Shown: positions 7,410 through 14,630 of the stretch, piece after piece
Position numbering within the stretch: position 1 is the stretch's first letter
How the letters are laid out: every line of letters starts with the position of its first letter
Source: Longimicrobium sp.
Lineage (GTDB): Bacteria > Gemmatimonadota > Gemmatimonadetes > Longimicrobiales > Longimicrobiaceae
Direction: 5' to 3'
DNA: 20,004 nt
NCBI GenBank assembly: GCA_030446945.1
Contig: JAUJMI010000017.1
Location: forward strand, 1-20,004
Notes under the pieces: model-generated
Told to the model about the DNA's origin: nothing
What the model saw: the letters and a program-made list of their open reading frames with translations, nothing else
Database searches by the model: none
Made by a program: the position numbers and the translations under genes

Positions 7410-8306
7410 TCAAAAAGCGAACAACTTGCGGAGTATGTCCCCCCGCGTCAGGAAGCCCGTCAGCTTGCCCTCGCTCGTCACCGGCAGGCGCTCCAGGTCC
7501 TTGGAGACCATGATCGAGGTGACCTCGGCCAGGGCCTGGTCCTCGGAAACGCAGATTACCGAGCGTGACATGACGTCGCGGACGCGGAGGGTGCGGATCT
7601 CCTCCGGGGAGCTTACGGCGCGGCTCTGCACGCCCGGGAGGAAGTGGCGGAGTAGGTCGCGGTCGGTGACCACTCCAAGCACTTCGCGCCCTTCTCCCAC
7701 CACGGGGATGGCGCGCAGGTGGTGCTGCCGAACCAGGGCCAGCACGTCCTGCACGCTGTCGTCCGGCGAGACGCGGTAGACGCGCTGCGTCATCACGTCC
7801 TTCACCGTCAGGCGGGGCTGGATGGTGATGGCGAGGATCTCCGGGATCGCCAGCACCTCCGCCGCGCTGCGTGCCGCCACCAGGTGGTCCACCGTGGCGT
7901 CGTCGCGTAAGGCGCGGGCCAGCGCGGCCACCGTCTGGAGGTACGGGTCCGCGGCGGCGGGCGGGGCCAGCACCAGCACCATCACCTGCGCGTCCCCCGC
8001 GGGGTCGTCGGCGCTGAAGTGCAGCGGCGCCGGGGCTACCCCCAGCGCCACCACCAGCCGCTCCACCGCCTCCGTGCGCAGGTGCGGGAGAAGGACGCGC
8101 CCGCCGATGTGGATCAGGTCCCGCACGTGCTGGTCGGTGAAGAGGCGCTCCAGCCGCTCCGGCTGCGCCACGTCCCCCGTCTCGATCAGGCGGCGCGCGA
8201 GCTGGGATACCGCCTCGTGCACCGTAGAGGCCGCAAGCGGAGCGACGACGTGCGCCGGGCGGAGGATCTCCGCCAGCCGCACCTCGCGCCCCCCTTCACG
8301 AGCCAT
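7410..8306 (-). CDS. PTS EIIA type-2 domain fused to two CBS domains
   Basis: A 298-aa cytoplasmic protein. Residues about 10-155 resemble the fructose/mannitol-type EIIA domain: RVLLPHLRTEAV at 70-81 places His75 where the family carries its phospho-accepting histidine. Residues about 165-298 hold a CBS pair: VKDVMTQRVYRVSPDDSVQDVL with GVVTDRDLL, then VRDVMSRSVICVSEDQALAEV with GFLTRGDIL. CBS pairs commonly bind adenine nucleotides. No EIIB or EIIC lies nearby, so sugar transport is unlikely; a regulatory role sensing phosphorylation and energy charge is inference. The start MAREGGREV at 8306 is five bases after the sucD stop, so the gene is co-transcribed with sucCD. Domain borders are estimates. 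Confidence 0.85.
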   Translation of the reverse strand: MAREGGREVRLAEILRPAHVVAPLAASTVHEAVSQLARRLIETGDVAQPERLERLFTDQHVRDLIHIGGRVLLPHLRTEAVERLVVALGVAPAPLHFSADDPAGDAQVMVLVLAPPAAADPYLQTVAALARALRDDATVDHLVAARSAAEVLAIPEILAITIQPRLTVKDVMTQRVYRVSPDDSVQDVLALVRQHHLRAIPVVGEGREVLGVVTDRDLLRHFLPGVQSRAVSSPEEIRTLRVRDVMSRSVICVSEDQALAEVTSIMVSKDLERLPVTSEGKLTGFLTRGDILRKLFAF

Positions 8307-8311
8307 GGCGC

Positions 8312-9181
8312 TCAGAGAACCTCCTGGATCAGCCCCACGACGTCCACGGGGCGCTTGGCGACGCCGATGCCGTTGTCGCGGAACGCCTGGATCTTCTCCT
8401 CGGCGGTCCCGGCCGAGCCGGAGATGATGGCCCCGGCGTGCCCCATGCGGCGCCCCGGAGGCGCCGTCTGCCCGGCGATGAAGCCCACCACCGGCTTGGT
8501 GACGTTCTCCTTGATGTAGCGGGCGGCCTCCTGCTCGTCCGTCCCGCCGATCTCGCCCAGCATCACGATCGCCGTCGTCTCCGGGTCCGCCTCGAACGCC
8601 GCGATGCAATCGATGAACGAGGTGCCGTTGATGGGGTCGCCGCCGATTCCGACGCAGGTGGTGGTGCCGATCCCCGCGCCCTTGAGCTTGTACACGACCT
8701 CGTAGGTCAGCGTCCCGCTCTTGGAGACCAGGCCGACCGGCCCGGGCTGCGTGATGTGGCCCGGGATGATCCCCACCTTGCTCTTGCCCGCCGAAAGCAG
8801 GCCGGGGCAGTTGGGGCCCAGGAGCCTCGCGCCCTTTTCCAGGACGTAGGGGCGCACGCGGGTCATGTCCAGCACCGGGACGCCCTCGGTGATGCAGACG
8901 ATGAAGTCGATACCCGCGTCCGCCGCTTCGAACATCGCGTCCGCGGCGAAGGCCGGGGGCACGTAGATGACGGAGGTGTTGGCGCCGCCCTCCTTCACCG
9001 CCTCGCCGACGGTGTTGAAGATGGGCACCTGCCCCTCGAACTTCTGCCCGCCCTTCCCCGGGGTCACGCCGGCCACGACCTTCGTGCCGTACTCCATCAT
9101 CTGCTTGGTGTGGAACGAGCCGTCGCGGCCCGTGATCCCCTGCACCACCAGGCGCGTGTCGTTGTCGATGAAGATGCTCAC
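8312..9181 (-). CDS. sucD: succinate-CoA ligase, alpha subunit (SucD)
   Basis: Works with SucC to convert succinyl-CoA, ADP/GDP and phosphate to succinate and NTP. The 289-aa protein starts [23 protein letters not shown] (CoA-binding Rossmann domain) and has PNCPGLL, IMPGH-like [10 protein letters not shown] and the phosphohistidine His248 in GHAGAIISG. The start codon is GTG at 9181, overlapping the sucC stop as GTGA. Length and motifs are intact. The EIIA-CBS gene follows within five bases. Confidence 0.97.
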   Translation of the reverse strand: MSIFIDNDTRLVVQGITGRDGSFHTKQMMEYGTKVVAGVTPGKGGQKFEGQVPIFNTVGEAVKEGGANTSVIYVPPAFAADAMFEAADAGIDFIVCITEGVPVLDMTRVRPYVLEKGARLLGPNCPGLLSAGKSKVGIIPGHITQPGPVGLVSKSGTLTYEVVYKLKGAGIGTTTCVGIGGDPINGTSFIDCIAAFEADPETTAIVMLGEIGGTDEQEAARYIKENVTKPVVGFIAGQTAPPGRRMGHAGAIISGSAGTAEEKIQAFRDNGIGVAKRPVDVVGLIQEVL

Positions 9182-10320
9182 TGGGCCTCCCCGTTGGCCA
9201 AAGCGACCGCCTTCTGCACGGCCTCGTCCATGTCGGTCAACGCGGTGAATCCCGCTTCGCTCAGGATCTTGACCGCGATCTCTTCGTTGGTGCCGGTCAG
9301 GCGGATCACGATGGGGATCTGCATGTCCAGCTGGCCCGTGGCCGTCACGATCCCGTTCGCCACGTCGTCCGTGCGGGTGATGCCGCCGAAGATGTTGAAC
9401 AGGATCACCTTGACTGCCGGGTCGCTGGTGATGATGCGCAGCGCGTTCACCACCTTCTCAGGGTTCGACGAGCCGCCGATATCCAGGAAGTTGGCCGGGT
9501 CGCCGCCGTAGTACTTCACCAGGTCCATGGTGGCCATCGCCAGCCCGGCGCCGTTGACGCAGCAGCCGACGTTGCCGTCCAGCTTGATGAAGGTAAGCCC
9601 CGCCTCGCGCGCCTGCACTTCGGCCGGCGCTTCGGACGATTCGTCGCGCAGCGCCTCGATCGCCGGCAGCCGGAAGAGCTCGTTGTCGTCGATGTTGAAC
9701 TTGGCGTCGATCGCCTTGACCTCGCCCGAGGGCGTGGTGATCAGCGGGTTGATCTCAGCCAGCGACGCGCCCGCCTCGATGAACGCCGTGTAGAGCTGCT
9801 GGAGGATCTTGGCCGCCGCGCGCTGCTGCTTGACGTCCGTGTACAGCTTGGTCGCCAGCTCGTACGCCTGGTGCGGCAGCAGGCCGTAGCGCGGGTCCAC
9901 CGGGAGCTTGATGATGGCTTCCGGGTTGGTGTGCGCCACCTCTTCGATGTCCACGCCCCCCTCCGCGGACACCATGAACACGGCCGTCTTGCTGGCGCGG
10001 TCCAGGATGATGCCGACGTACGCCTCGCTCGCGATGTCCTCAGCCGGGGCGACGAGCACCTTTTGCACCGGGAGCTCCTTGATGGTCAGCTTGAGGATGG
10101 CCTCGGCCTTCTCGCGCGCCTCTTCCGGCGTGTTGGCGAGCTTCACGCCGCCCGCCTTGCCGCGCCCGCCGGCGTGCACCTGGGCCTTGATCACCACGGC
10201 CCCGCCCAGGCGGCGCGCGATCTCTTCAGCCTGCTCCGGCGTGGTCGCCACCTCGCCCATGGGGACGGGGATCCCCTGCGCGGCCAGGAGTTCTTTGGCC
10301 TGGTATTCGTGGATGTTCAC
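9178..10320 (-). CDS. sucC: succinate-CoA ligase, beta subunit (SucC)
   Basis: ATP-grasp subunit of succinyl-CoA synthetase (380 aa). It shows [12 protein letters not shown] at the N-terminus, [18 protein letters not shown] (about 43-60) in the nucleotide-binding part, EINPLI, and the C-terminal [17 protein letters not shown] with [12 protein letters not shown] of the SucD contact region. The start is GTG at 10320: the frame is open to 10368, but MNIHEYQAK is the conserved family start. Nucleotide preference (ADP or GDP) cannot be told by eye. A promoter and a leader hairpin are visible upstream. It couples to sucD by a 4-nt overlap. Confidence 0.97.
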   Translation of the reverse strand: MNIHEYQAKELLAAQGIPVPMGEVATTPEQAEEIARRLGGAVVIKAQVHAGGRGKAGGVKLANTPEEAREKAEAILKLTIKELPVQKVLVAPAEDIASEAYVGIILDRASKTAVFMVSAEGGVDIEEVAHTNPEAIIKLPVDPRYGLLPHQAYELATKLYTDVKQQRAAAKILQQLYTAFIEAGASLAEINPLITTPSGEVKAIDAKFNIDDNELFRLPAIEALRDESSEAPAEVQAREAGLTFIKLDGNVGCCVNGAGLAMATMDLVKYYGGDPANFLDIGGSSNPEKVVNALRIITSDPAVKVILFNIFGGITRTDDVANGIVTATGQLDMQIPIVIRLTGTNEEIAVKILSEAGFTALTDMDEAVQKAVALANGEAQ

Positions 10321-10345
10321 CGGGACGGTTCCGGTTCGGGTGATG

Positions 10346-10370
10346 AAAAAGAGTGCCGGGTCGCGCACTC
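10346..10370 (-). terminator. hairpin plus T-run in the sucC leader
   Basis: On the minus strand GAGTGC (10370-10365) and GCACTC (10356-10351) form a six-pair stem with an eight-base loop, followed at once by five Ts (10350-10346). It lies 25 bases before the sucC GTG and about 25 bases after the proposed -10 box. It may be an attenuator of sucCD, or a terminator of the small gene upstream. The stem is short. Confidence 0.4.
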
Positions 10371-10395
10371 CGGAGTTCCGCCGAAAAGGCGCAGC

Positions 10396-10424
10396 ATGAT
10401 AGCGGGCGGATGTATTCGCGGCAA
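10396..10424 (-). promoter_or_regulatory. candidate sigma70 promoter of sucCD
   Basis: Minus-strand TTGCCG (10424-10419) and TATCAT (10401-10396) with a 17-base spacer. The start point would be about 10389, giving a leader of roughly 70 bases before the sucC GTG. Confidence 0.5.
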
Positions 10425-10444
10425 CGGCTTGGCAACGCGGGGTG

Positions 10445-10633
10445 TCACCCGCCCCCTCTCCCCATCAGCCACACCGCCGCCCCCATCAGGAGCAGCCCAA
10501 CCGTCAGGACGACCGCGCTGGTCACGAGCGGGTCGCGGTACAACAGCGTCATCACCCCGAACGCCGTCACCGCCCCGCCGGCAAGCAGCAGCACGAGCGC
10601 GAGCAGGAGGCGGAGGATGCGGAGCGGGGTCAT
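10445..10633 (-). CDS. small two-helix membrane protein, unknown function
   Basis: A 62-aa product starting MTPLRILRLLLALVLLL. It has two hydrophobic stretches, about residues 5-29 and 38-56, joined by the polar link YRDPLVT, and ends in a short glycine-rich tail. This is the composition of a two-pass inner-membrane protein; I recognise no family. The ORF is open upstream to 10756, but that part is repeat-derived and polar, so I start at the ATG just before the hydrophobic segment. No good ribosome site precedes it. The gene is plausible but weakly supported. Confidence 0.45.
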   Translation of the reverse strand: MTPLRILRLLLALVLLLAGGAVTAFGVMTLLYRDPLVTSAVVLTVGLLLMGAAVWLMGRGGG

Positions 10634-10737
10634 GGGGGGTGAGTTCGATGTGGGCCGGATTCCAGGAGCGCACGTTCCAGGAGCCGCCGCCGCGGGAGCG
10701 GCCGTCGCCGTCCAGGAGCGAACGAGTTCGCAGCTGG

Positions 10738-10765
10738 AAAAACACGAAGTCCGCATTCGCGGACT
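10738..10765 (-). terminator. intrinsic terminator candidate in the spacer
   Basis: AGTCCGC (10748-10754) and GCGGACT (10759-10765) form a perfect seven-pair stem with a four-base loop. On the minus strand it is followed by TCGTG and five Ts (10742-10738). It would end read-through from the phosphomannomutase operon before the small membrane gene. Confidence 0.5.
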
Positions 10766-10773
10766 CGCGAATC

Positions 10774-10966
10774 GTCATGCTGAGGGAGCCGCCTCTCCGA
10801 CCTTCGCGTGGCGTCCGCGCTCCTGGGGCGACCGATGAATCCACTGCGCACGCCGAGAGGCTCGGTGTGCACGACAATGCCCTCGGCGCGAGCAGTAGAT
10901 CCTTCGCTCCGCGCCAGAGTGTGGCGCGGGGGCCGCGGCCGGCGAAGGGCGTTGATCCAGGATGAC
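10774..10966. mobile_element. possible MITE-like or REP-pair element without a coding region
   Basis: The ends GTCATGCTG (10774-10782) and CAGGATGAC (10958-10966) are inverse complements with one mismatch and bound a 193-bp non-coding unit that contains smaller dyads. Units with GTCAT...ATGAC ends are common in bacterial spacers (recalled). No target duplication was confirmed and no second copy lies in the window, so the element identity is tentative. Confidence 0.4.
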
Positions 10967-11082
10967 ACGGCGCCGTGCCGGGCCTTCCCGTAATCCGCGC
11001 AGGCGGATGTCGCGTGGTTCCAGCGGCGAATTCATTCGCTCTGAAGCGTGGCTCCTGCAAGGACCCACCCCCGCCTGCAACG

Positions 11083-11109
11083 ACGCGCCGCCCTTGCGGG
11101 ACGGCGCGT
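11083..11109 (-). terminator. hairpin after the phosphomannomutase gene
   Basis: ACGCGCCG (11083-11090) pairs perfectly with CGGCGCGT (11102-11109), and CCC/GGG pairs inside around TTGC with a bulged A. On the minus strand it starts 26 bases after the stop codon. No T-run follows, so it may stabilise the mRNA end or act as a weak terminator. Confidence 0.45.
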
Positions 11110-11135
11110 GCGTTACGAGCAGTGCGAAGAGACGG

Positions 11136-12521
11136 TCAGTGGCCGACGGAGGGTCCGCCGATGCCCTCGCCGGCCAGCCAGCCTTCCATCTCGGAGCGGA
11201 TCTCCTGGAGGCGCTCGGGGGTCTTGGCCTCGTAGCGGGCGACCAGCACCGGCTCCGTGTTGGAGGCGCGGATCAGCCCCCAGCCGTCGCCGAAGAGGAC
11301 GCGCGCGCCGTCCACGTCGATCACCTCGTGGCTCGCGCGGAAGTGCGCCGTGGCGCGCTCCACGATGGCGAACTTGGTCTCCTCCGTGGCCGGGTAGCGC
11401 AGCTCGGCCGTCGAGACGAAGACCGGGAACTCGGCGATCCACTCGCTCAGCGGCCGCCCGTGGCGAGCGACGATGTCGATCAGCAAGACGGCGCCGTAGA
11501 GGGCGTCGTCATAGCCGAAGTAGTTGTCCCCGAACATGATGTGGCCCGAGAGCTCGCCCGAGAGCAGCGACCCTTCCTCCTTCATGCGCTTCTTGATCAG
11601 CGAGTGGCCGGTGGCGTTCATCACCGGCACGCCGCCGGCCTTCTCCAGCATCTCCGGCAGGAGCTGGGAGCACTTCACGTCGAATACCACCTTCTGCCCC
11701 GGCCCGCGGCGCTCGATCAGGTCCAGGCCGTACAGCAGGAGGAGGGTGTCCCCGCGCACGATCTCGCCGCGGTCGTCAATGGCGCCGATGCGGTCCGCGT
11801 CGCCGTCGAAGGCCACGCCCAGGTCCGCGCCTTCGGACTTCACGCGGGCGATGATGTCCACCAGGTTCTTGTCGACCACCGGGTCCGGGTGGTGGTTGGG
11901 GAAGGTGCCGTCCGACTCGCAGAAGATGGGGATCACCTCCACGTTGTCGCCCAGCGCGGTCAGCAGGCGCTCGGCCACGATGGAGCCGGTGCCGTTGCCG
12001 CAGTCCACCACCACCTTGAGCTTGCGGCCGATGGTGAAGCGCTCCGCGATGTAGCGGACGTAGTCGTCCGTCACGTCGCGTTCCTCGACACTCCCTTCCC
12101 CGCTTTCGTAGTCGCTCTCCTCGATCATGCGGCGCACCTCCTGGATGGAGTCGCCGTAGATGGAGCCGCCGAGCGTCATCTTGAAGCCGTTGTACTGCGG
12201 CGGGTTGTGCGATCCCGTCACCTGCAGCCCGCCGTCCAGCTCGCCGTGGTACACCGCGAATGAGTGCACGGGGGTGGGCACCAGGCCCACGTCCACCACG
12301 TGTGCGCCGGCGGCCACCATCCCGCGGCGCACGCCGGCGGCGAGGTCCGGGGAGGTGAGGCGGTTGTCGCGCCCCAGCGCCAGCCGCGGCCGGACCTTGC
12401 CCAGGCGGCGTACGGCGAGGGTGGCGAAGGCGCGGCCGATCTGCTCGGCCACCTCCACGGTCACGTCGGGGCCGACGACGCCGCGGATGTCGTACTGACG
12501 AAAGATGTGTGGATTAGCCAT
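11136..12521 (-). CDS. phosphomannomutase/phosphoglucomutase (AlgC type)
   Basis: Interconverts hexose 6- and 1-phosphates for sugar-nucleotide synthesis (GDP-mannose, UDP-glucose lines). The 461-aa alpha-D-phosphohexomutase has the phosphoserine Ser104 in VTGSHNPPQYNG, the metal loop DGDADR (Asp239, 241, 243), the sugar-binding loop GELSGH (322-327) and the phosphate loop RASNTEP (418-424). Positions agree closely with P. aeruginosa AlgC. The GELSGH loop argues for a PMM/PGM rather than GlmM, but substrate range is inferred. GAGGAG four bases before the ATG at 12521 fixes the start over the in-frame ATG at 12560. It lies eight bases after ridA. Confidence 0.94.
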   Translation of the reverse strand: MANPHIFRQYDIRGVVGPDVTVEVAEQIGRAFATLAVRRLGKVRPRLALGRDNRLTSPDLAAGVRRGMVAAGAHVVDVGLVPTPVHSFAVYHGELDGGLQVTGSHNPPQYNGFKMTLGGSIYGDSIQEVRRMIEESDYESGEGSVEERDVTDDYVRYIAERFTIGRKLKVVVDCGNGTGSIVAERLLTALGDNVEVIPIFCESDGTFPNHHPDPVVDKNLVDIIARVKSEGADLGVAFDGDADRIGAIDDRGEIVRGDTLLLLYGLDLIERRGPGQKVVFDVKCSQLLPEMLEKAGGVPVMNATGHSLIKKRMKEEGSLLSGELSGHIMFGDNYFGYDDALYGAVLLIDIVARHGRPLSEWIAEFPVFVSTAELRYPATEETKFAIVERATAHFRASHEVIDVDGARVLFGDGWGLIRASNTEPVLVARYEAKTPERLQEIRSEMEGWLAGEGIGGPSVGH

Positions 12522-12529
12522 GTCTCTCC

Positions 12530-12925
12530 TCAGGCGGCTTCGAGCACCAGCGCCACGCACTCGATCTCCACGGCGCAGTTGCGCGGGAGGCCGGCGGCCT
12601 GCACGGTCGACCGCGCCGGGGCGTGGACGCCGAAGTGGCGCCCGTACACCTCGTTCATAGCCGTGAAGTCGTTCATGTCGCGCAGGAACACCGTCGTCTT
12701 GACCACGGCCGAGAGGTCGGAGCCGGCCTGCTGCAGCACGGCGCGCAGGTTCTTCATCACCTGCTCCGTCTGCGCCACCACGTCGCCCTCAATGAGCTGC
12801 ATGCTCAGCGGGTCCAGCGCGATCTGCCCGGCGGTGAAGACGAAGCCGCGGGCCACGATGGCCTGGCTGTACGGACCGATGGCGGCGGGCGCCTGGTCGG
12901 TGTGGACCTTTTGAAGAGACGTCAT
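12530..12925 (-). CDS. ridA: RidA family reactive intermediate/imine deaminase
   Basis: A 131-aa YjgF/YER057c/UK114 protein; RidA hydrolyses enamine/imine by-products of PLP enzymes. It has AIGPYSQAI (15-23), FTAGQIALDP (30-39), the arginine in ARSTVQAAGLP that binds substrate carboxylates, and EIECVAL near the end with the glutamate of the active site. All of these fit the RidA clade rather than the inactive Rid2-7 groups, though clade assignment by eye is approximate. It sits between rfaE1 and the mutase; no functional link to either is known to me. Confidence 0.93.
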   Translation of the reverse strand: MTSLQKVHTDQAPAAIGPYSQAIVARGFVFTAGQIALDPLSMQLIEGDVVAQTEQVMKNLRAVLQQAGSDLSAVVKTTVFLRDMNDFTAMNEVYGRHFGVHAPARSTVQAAGLPRNCAVEIECVALVLEAA

Positions 12926-12941
12926 GGCTGCCTTGGAAGTA

Positions 12942-12957
12942 CGTGAGTGCGTGAGTG
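12942..12957. repeat. CGTGAGTG direct repeat, two units
   Basis: Two perfect 8-bp units in tandem in the 42-base spacer between rfaE1 and ridA. Too short to interpret; listed because similar short runs recur in the other spacers of this window. Confidence 0.4.
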
Positions 12958-12967
12958 CGCCTTCGGG

Positions 12968-13966
12968 TCAGTCGGCCGCGGGGGCGCCGAGCATCGCCCG
13001 CAGCTCGTCCGGCGCCACGGTGGCGACGCCGGGTTTCCCCACCTCGATCCCGGCGGCGAGGTTGGCCAGCACGGCGGCCTCCTCGATGGTCGCGCCGGCG
13101 GCCAGGGCGACGGCCAGGAACGCCGTCACCGTGTCGCCCGCGCCGGAGACGTCGTAGACCTCCCGCGCCTGCGTGGGGATGCGGAACGAGCTTCCCCCCT
13201 CCGAGCGCAGCGCCATCCCGTCCTCGCCCAGGGTCAGGAGGAGGTGCCGGGCGCCGGTGCGGGTGCGTGCGTTCTCCAGCCACTCGTCATCGCCGGCCCG
13301 CACGGGGCTCGCCATGGCCGTCCCCAGCTCCACCGCGTTCGGCTTGAACACGGTGGCGCCGCGAAACGCAAAGAAGTTGCGGAACTTAGGGTCCACCACG
13401 CTGGGGATCCCCGCCGCCTCCGCCGCCTCCAGCGCCGTGCGGATCACCGACGGCACCAGGACGCCCTTGTTGTAGTCCTCCAGCACCAGCGCGTCGCTCG
13501 CGGCGACGGCGGCGCGGACGTGCTCGCAAAGCTCGGCGGCGCACTCGTCCGGGAGGTCGTCGTCGCGTTCGCGGTCGAAGCGCACCACCTGCTGCTGCCG
13601 CGCCACCACGCGCGTCTTAGTGGTGGTGGGGCGGTCGGCGCGCTCCACCAGCCGCGCGTGCACCGTGCCGCCGTCCAGCTCCGCCAGCTCGCGGCGGATC
13701 TGCGCCCCGGCGGCGTCCTTCCCAACGTACCCCACCACCTCGCAGGCGGCGCCGAGCGCGGCCACGTTGGCGGCCACGTTGGCGGCCCCGCCCAGCGCCG
13801 TCCGCTCCTCGGTGACGTGCACCACCGGCACCGGCGCCTCGGGCGAGATGCGCGACACGGCGCCCACTAGGTACACGTCCAGCATCAGGTCACCGACCAC
13901 CGCCACCCGGAGGCCGCGCCCTCGCTCCAGGATCTCGTCCAGCCGCGCCCGTGTGAGCCGCTCCAT
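12968..13966 (-). CDS. rfaE1: D-glycero-beta-D-manno-heptose-7-phosphate kinase (RfaE domain I)
   Basis: A PfkB-family kinase (332 aa) that forms heptose 1,7-bisphosphate on the way to ADP-heptose for LPS inner core. Evidence: VVGDLMLDVYLVGAVSRISPEAPVPV, the characteristic HldE N-terminal signature; GGAANVAANVAALG (59-72); EDYNKGVL; VDPKFRNF; and DVSGAGDT with catalytic Asp278. It ends after the kinase domain: the C-terminal adenylyltransferase domain of E. coli HldE is absent, so that activity must be encoded elsewhere. It is the first gene of a run with ridA and the mutase. A promoter is visible about 60 bases upstream. Confidence 0.93.
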   Translation of the reverse strand: MERLTRARLDEILERGRGLRVAVVGDLMLDVYLVGAVSRISPEAPVPVVHVTEERTALGGAANVAANVAALGAACEVVGYVGKDAAGAQIRRELAELDGGTVHARLVERADRPTTTKTRVVARQQQVVRFDRERDDDLPDECAAELCEHVRAAVAASDALVLEDYNKGVLVPSVIRTALEAAEAAGIPSVVDPKFRNFFAFRGATVFKPNAVELGTAMASPVRAGDDEWLENARTRTGARHLLLTLGEDGMALRSEGGSSFRIPTQAREVYDVSGAGDTVTAFLAVALAAGATIEEAAVLANLAAGIEVGKPGVATVAPDELRAMLGAPAAD

Positions 13967-14027
13967 CCCGCCCCAGTCGCCCGTTCAGTGCACGCGCCCG
14001 TGCCCTGGGGCCGGGAAAAGGAGCGCC

Positions 14028-14056
14028 AATGTAGGCGGGCGATGGGGGGGAGACAA
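14028..14056 (-). promoter_or_regulatory. candidate sigma70 promoter of rfaE1-ridA-mutase
   Basis: Minus-strand TTGTCT (14056-14051) and TACATT (14033-14028), spacer 17 bases. The start point would be near 14021, about 55 bases before the rfaE1 ATG, which itself follows a G-rich ribosome-site-like GGGGCGGG. Confidence 0.5.
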
Positions 14057-14063
14057 GGACGGC

Positions 14064-14098
14064 GGGGAATGGGGAATGGTAACGGGGAATGGGGAACG
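14064..14098. repeat. GGGGAATGG direct repeats
   Basis: Four GGGGAA(T/C)GG units in two adjacent pairs, separated by TAAC. They lie upstream of the rfaE1 promoter. Function unknown. Confidence 0.5.
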
Positions 14099-14190
14099 GC
14101 AGGGACAGGGGACACCCGACGGAAATCGGGCCACGCGAGATGGATCGTTGTGGGGGGGAGAACGGCGCGTGTGCGCAGATGCCTCATGTG

Positions 14191-14429
14191 GGCGCGCTTG
14201 ATCGCGCCTGTGCCCGACGCCGGGCGGCATCCGTCCTCGCGAACGGATGTCGTAGGGGCGCGATTTATCGCGCCCACACCTCGCCTGCCTCAACCAGCGC
14301 CCTATGCACAACATCCCGTAGGGGCAGACCTGCGTGTCACCTGCGTGTCTGCCCGCCCTCTCCCCCGCCGCAATTCACGCCCTCCGCACCGAAACCTCGT
14401 AGGGGCGGCCCCGCGTGGCTGCCCGCCCC
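14191..14429. repeat. cluster of GTAGGGGC palindromic repeats
   Basis: Three units begin CGTAGGGGC (14251, 14317 and 14398) and each forms a dyad: GGGCGCG/CGCGCCC (14256-14275), GGGCAGAC/GTCTGCCC (14322-14354, with CCTGCGTGTC repeated in the loop) and GGGGCG/CGCCCC (14402-14429). A headless dyad GGCGCG/CGCGCC lies at 14191-14208, and CATCCGT/ACGGATG at 14228-14249. The arms differ while pairing is kept, so the fold is conserved rather than the sequence. Such REP-like units are known from spacers of several bacterial phyla (recalled). Confidence 0.65.
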
Positions 14430-14465
14430 ATCCCGAACACCGCGCCAGCGCAAATGCATGCAAAC

Positions 14466-14523
14466 GCCCCTCCCCCAGCGGTTTGGGGGAGGGGCAGGCG
14501 AGGTGATGAGCGGGGAGAGGGCC
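14466..14523. repeat. 57-bp hairpin repeat, copy 2
   Basis: Same 12-bp stem (14466-14477 with 14484-14495) and same tail (14496-14523) as at 99-155, with two substitutions and one inserted G. Both copies have the same orientation and both lie beyond the 3' end of a minus-strand gene set. Confidence 0.75.
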
Positions 14524-14575
14524 CGCGGTGCCCGACCGCTGCAGAGATCATCGTGGTGCGGCGGGTGCGGGGAAA

Positions 14576-14610
14576 ACGACGCGCTCCGGCCAGGGACGCG
14601 GCCGGAGCGC
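14576..14610 (-). terminator. strong intrinsic terminator ending the NAD cluster
   Basis: GCGCTCCGGCC (14581-14591) and GGCCGGAGCGC (14600-14610) form a perfect 11-pair stem with an eight-base loop. On the minus strand it starts 20 bases after the stop of the 191-aa gene and is followed by GTCGTTTTCC. Best terminator in the window. Confidence 0.8.
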
Positions 14611-14630
14611 GCTGAGTGCATGGCGCCGCG

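Larger units (their letters stand above)
10634..11135. other. gene-free spacer rich in inverted repeats
   Basis: About 500 bases between the phosphomannomutase stop and the small membrane protein. It holds a hairpin close to the mutase end (11083-11109), a possible MITE-like unit (10774-10966), a hairpin with T-run (10738-10765), the 12-base palindrome CACGGCGCCGTG (10966-10977), and a six-pair dyad ATCCGC/GCGGAT near 10992. No credible ORF, tRNA or protein remnant was seen. Confidence 0.6.
13967..14630. other. gene-free spacer packed with palindromic repeats
   Basis: About 660 bases between the terminator-bearing end of the NAD cluster and rfaE1. From high to low coordinate it holds the cluster terminator, a hairpin repeat copy, at least three GTAGGGGC palindromes plus two further dyads, a run of GGGGAATGG units and the rfaE1 promoter. 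A plus-strand open frame crosses it but is a translation of repeats. Confidence 0.65.

Noticed and set aside
7385..7413. TTGACA at the EIIA-CBS stop codon as a promoter for ndk
   Set aside because: No acceptable -10 box at 16-18 bases; the position falls in the inverted repeat.
9871..10965. Plus-strand open frame over sucC and the spacer
   Set aside because: Antisense of sucC for most of its length, then repeat sequence.
10962..12263. Plus-strand open frame opposite the phosphomannomutase
   Set aside because: His/Arg/Ala-rich antisense shadow; the minus-strand gene is complete with active-site motifs.
14191..14429. CRISPR array
   Set aside because: Units differ in arm sequence and spacing and lack constant repeats with uniform spacers; no cas genes are present.
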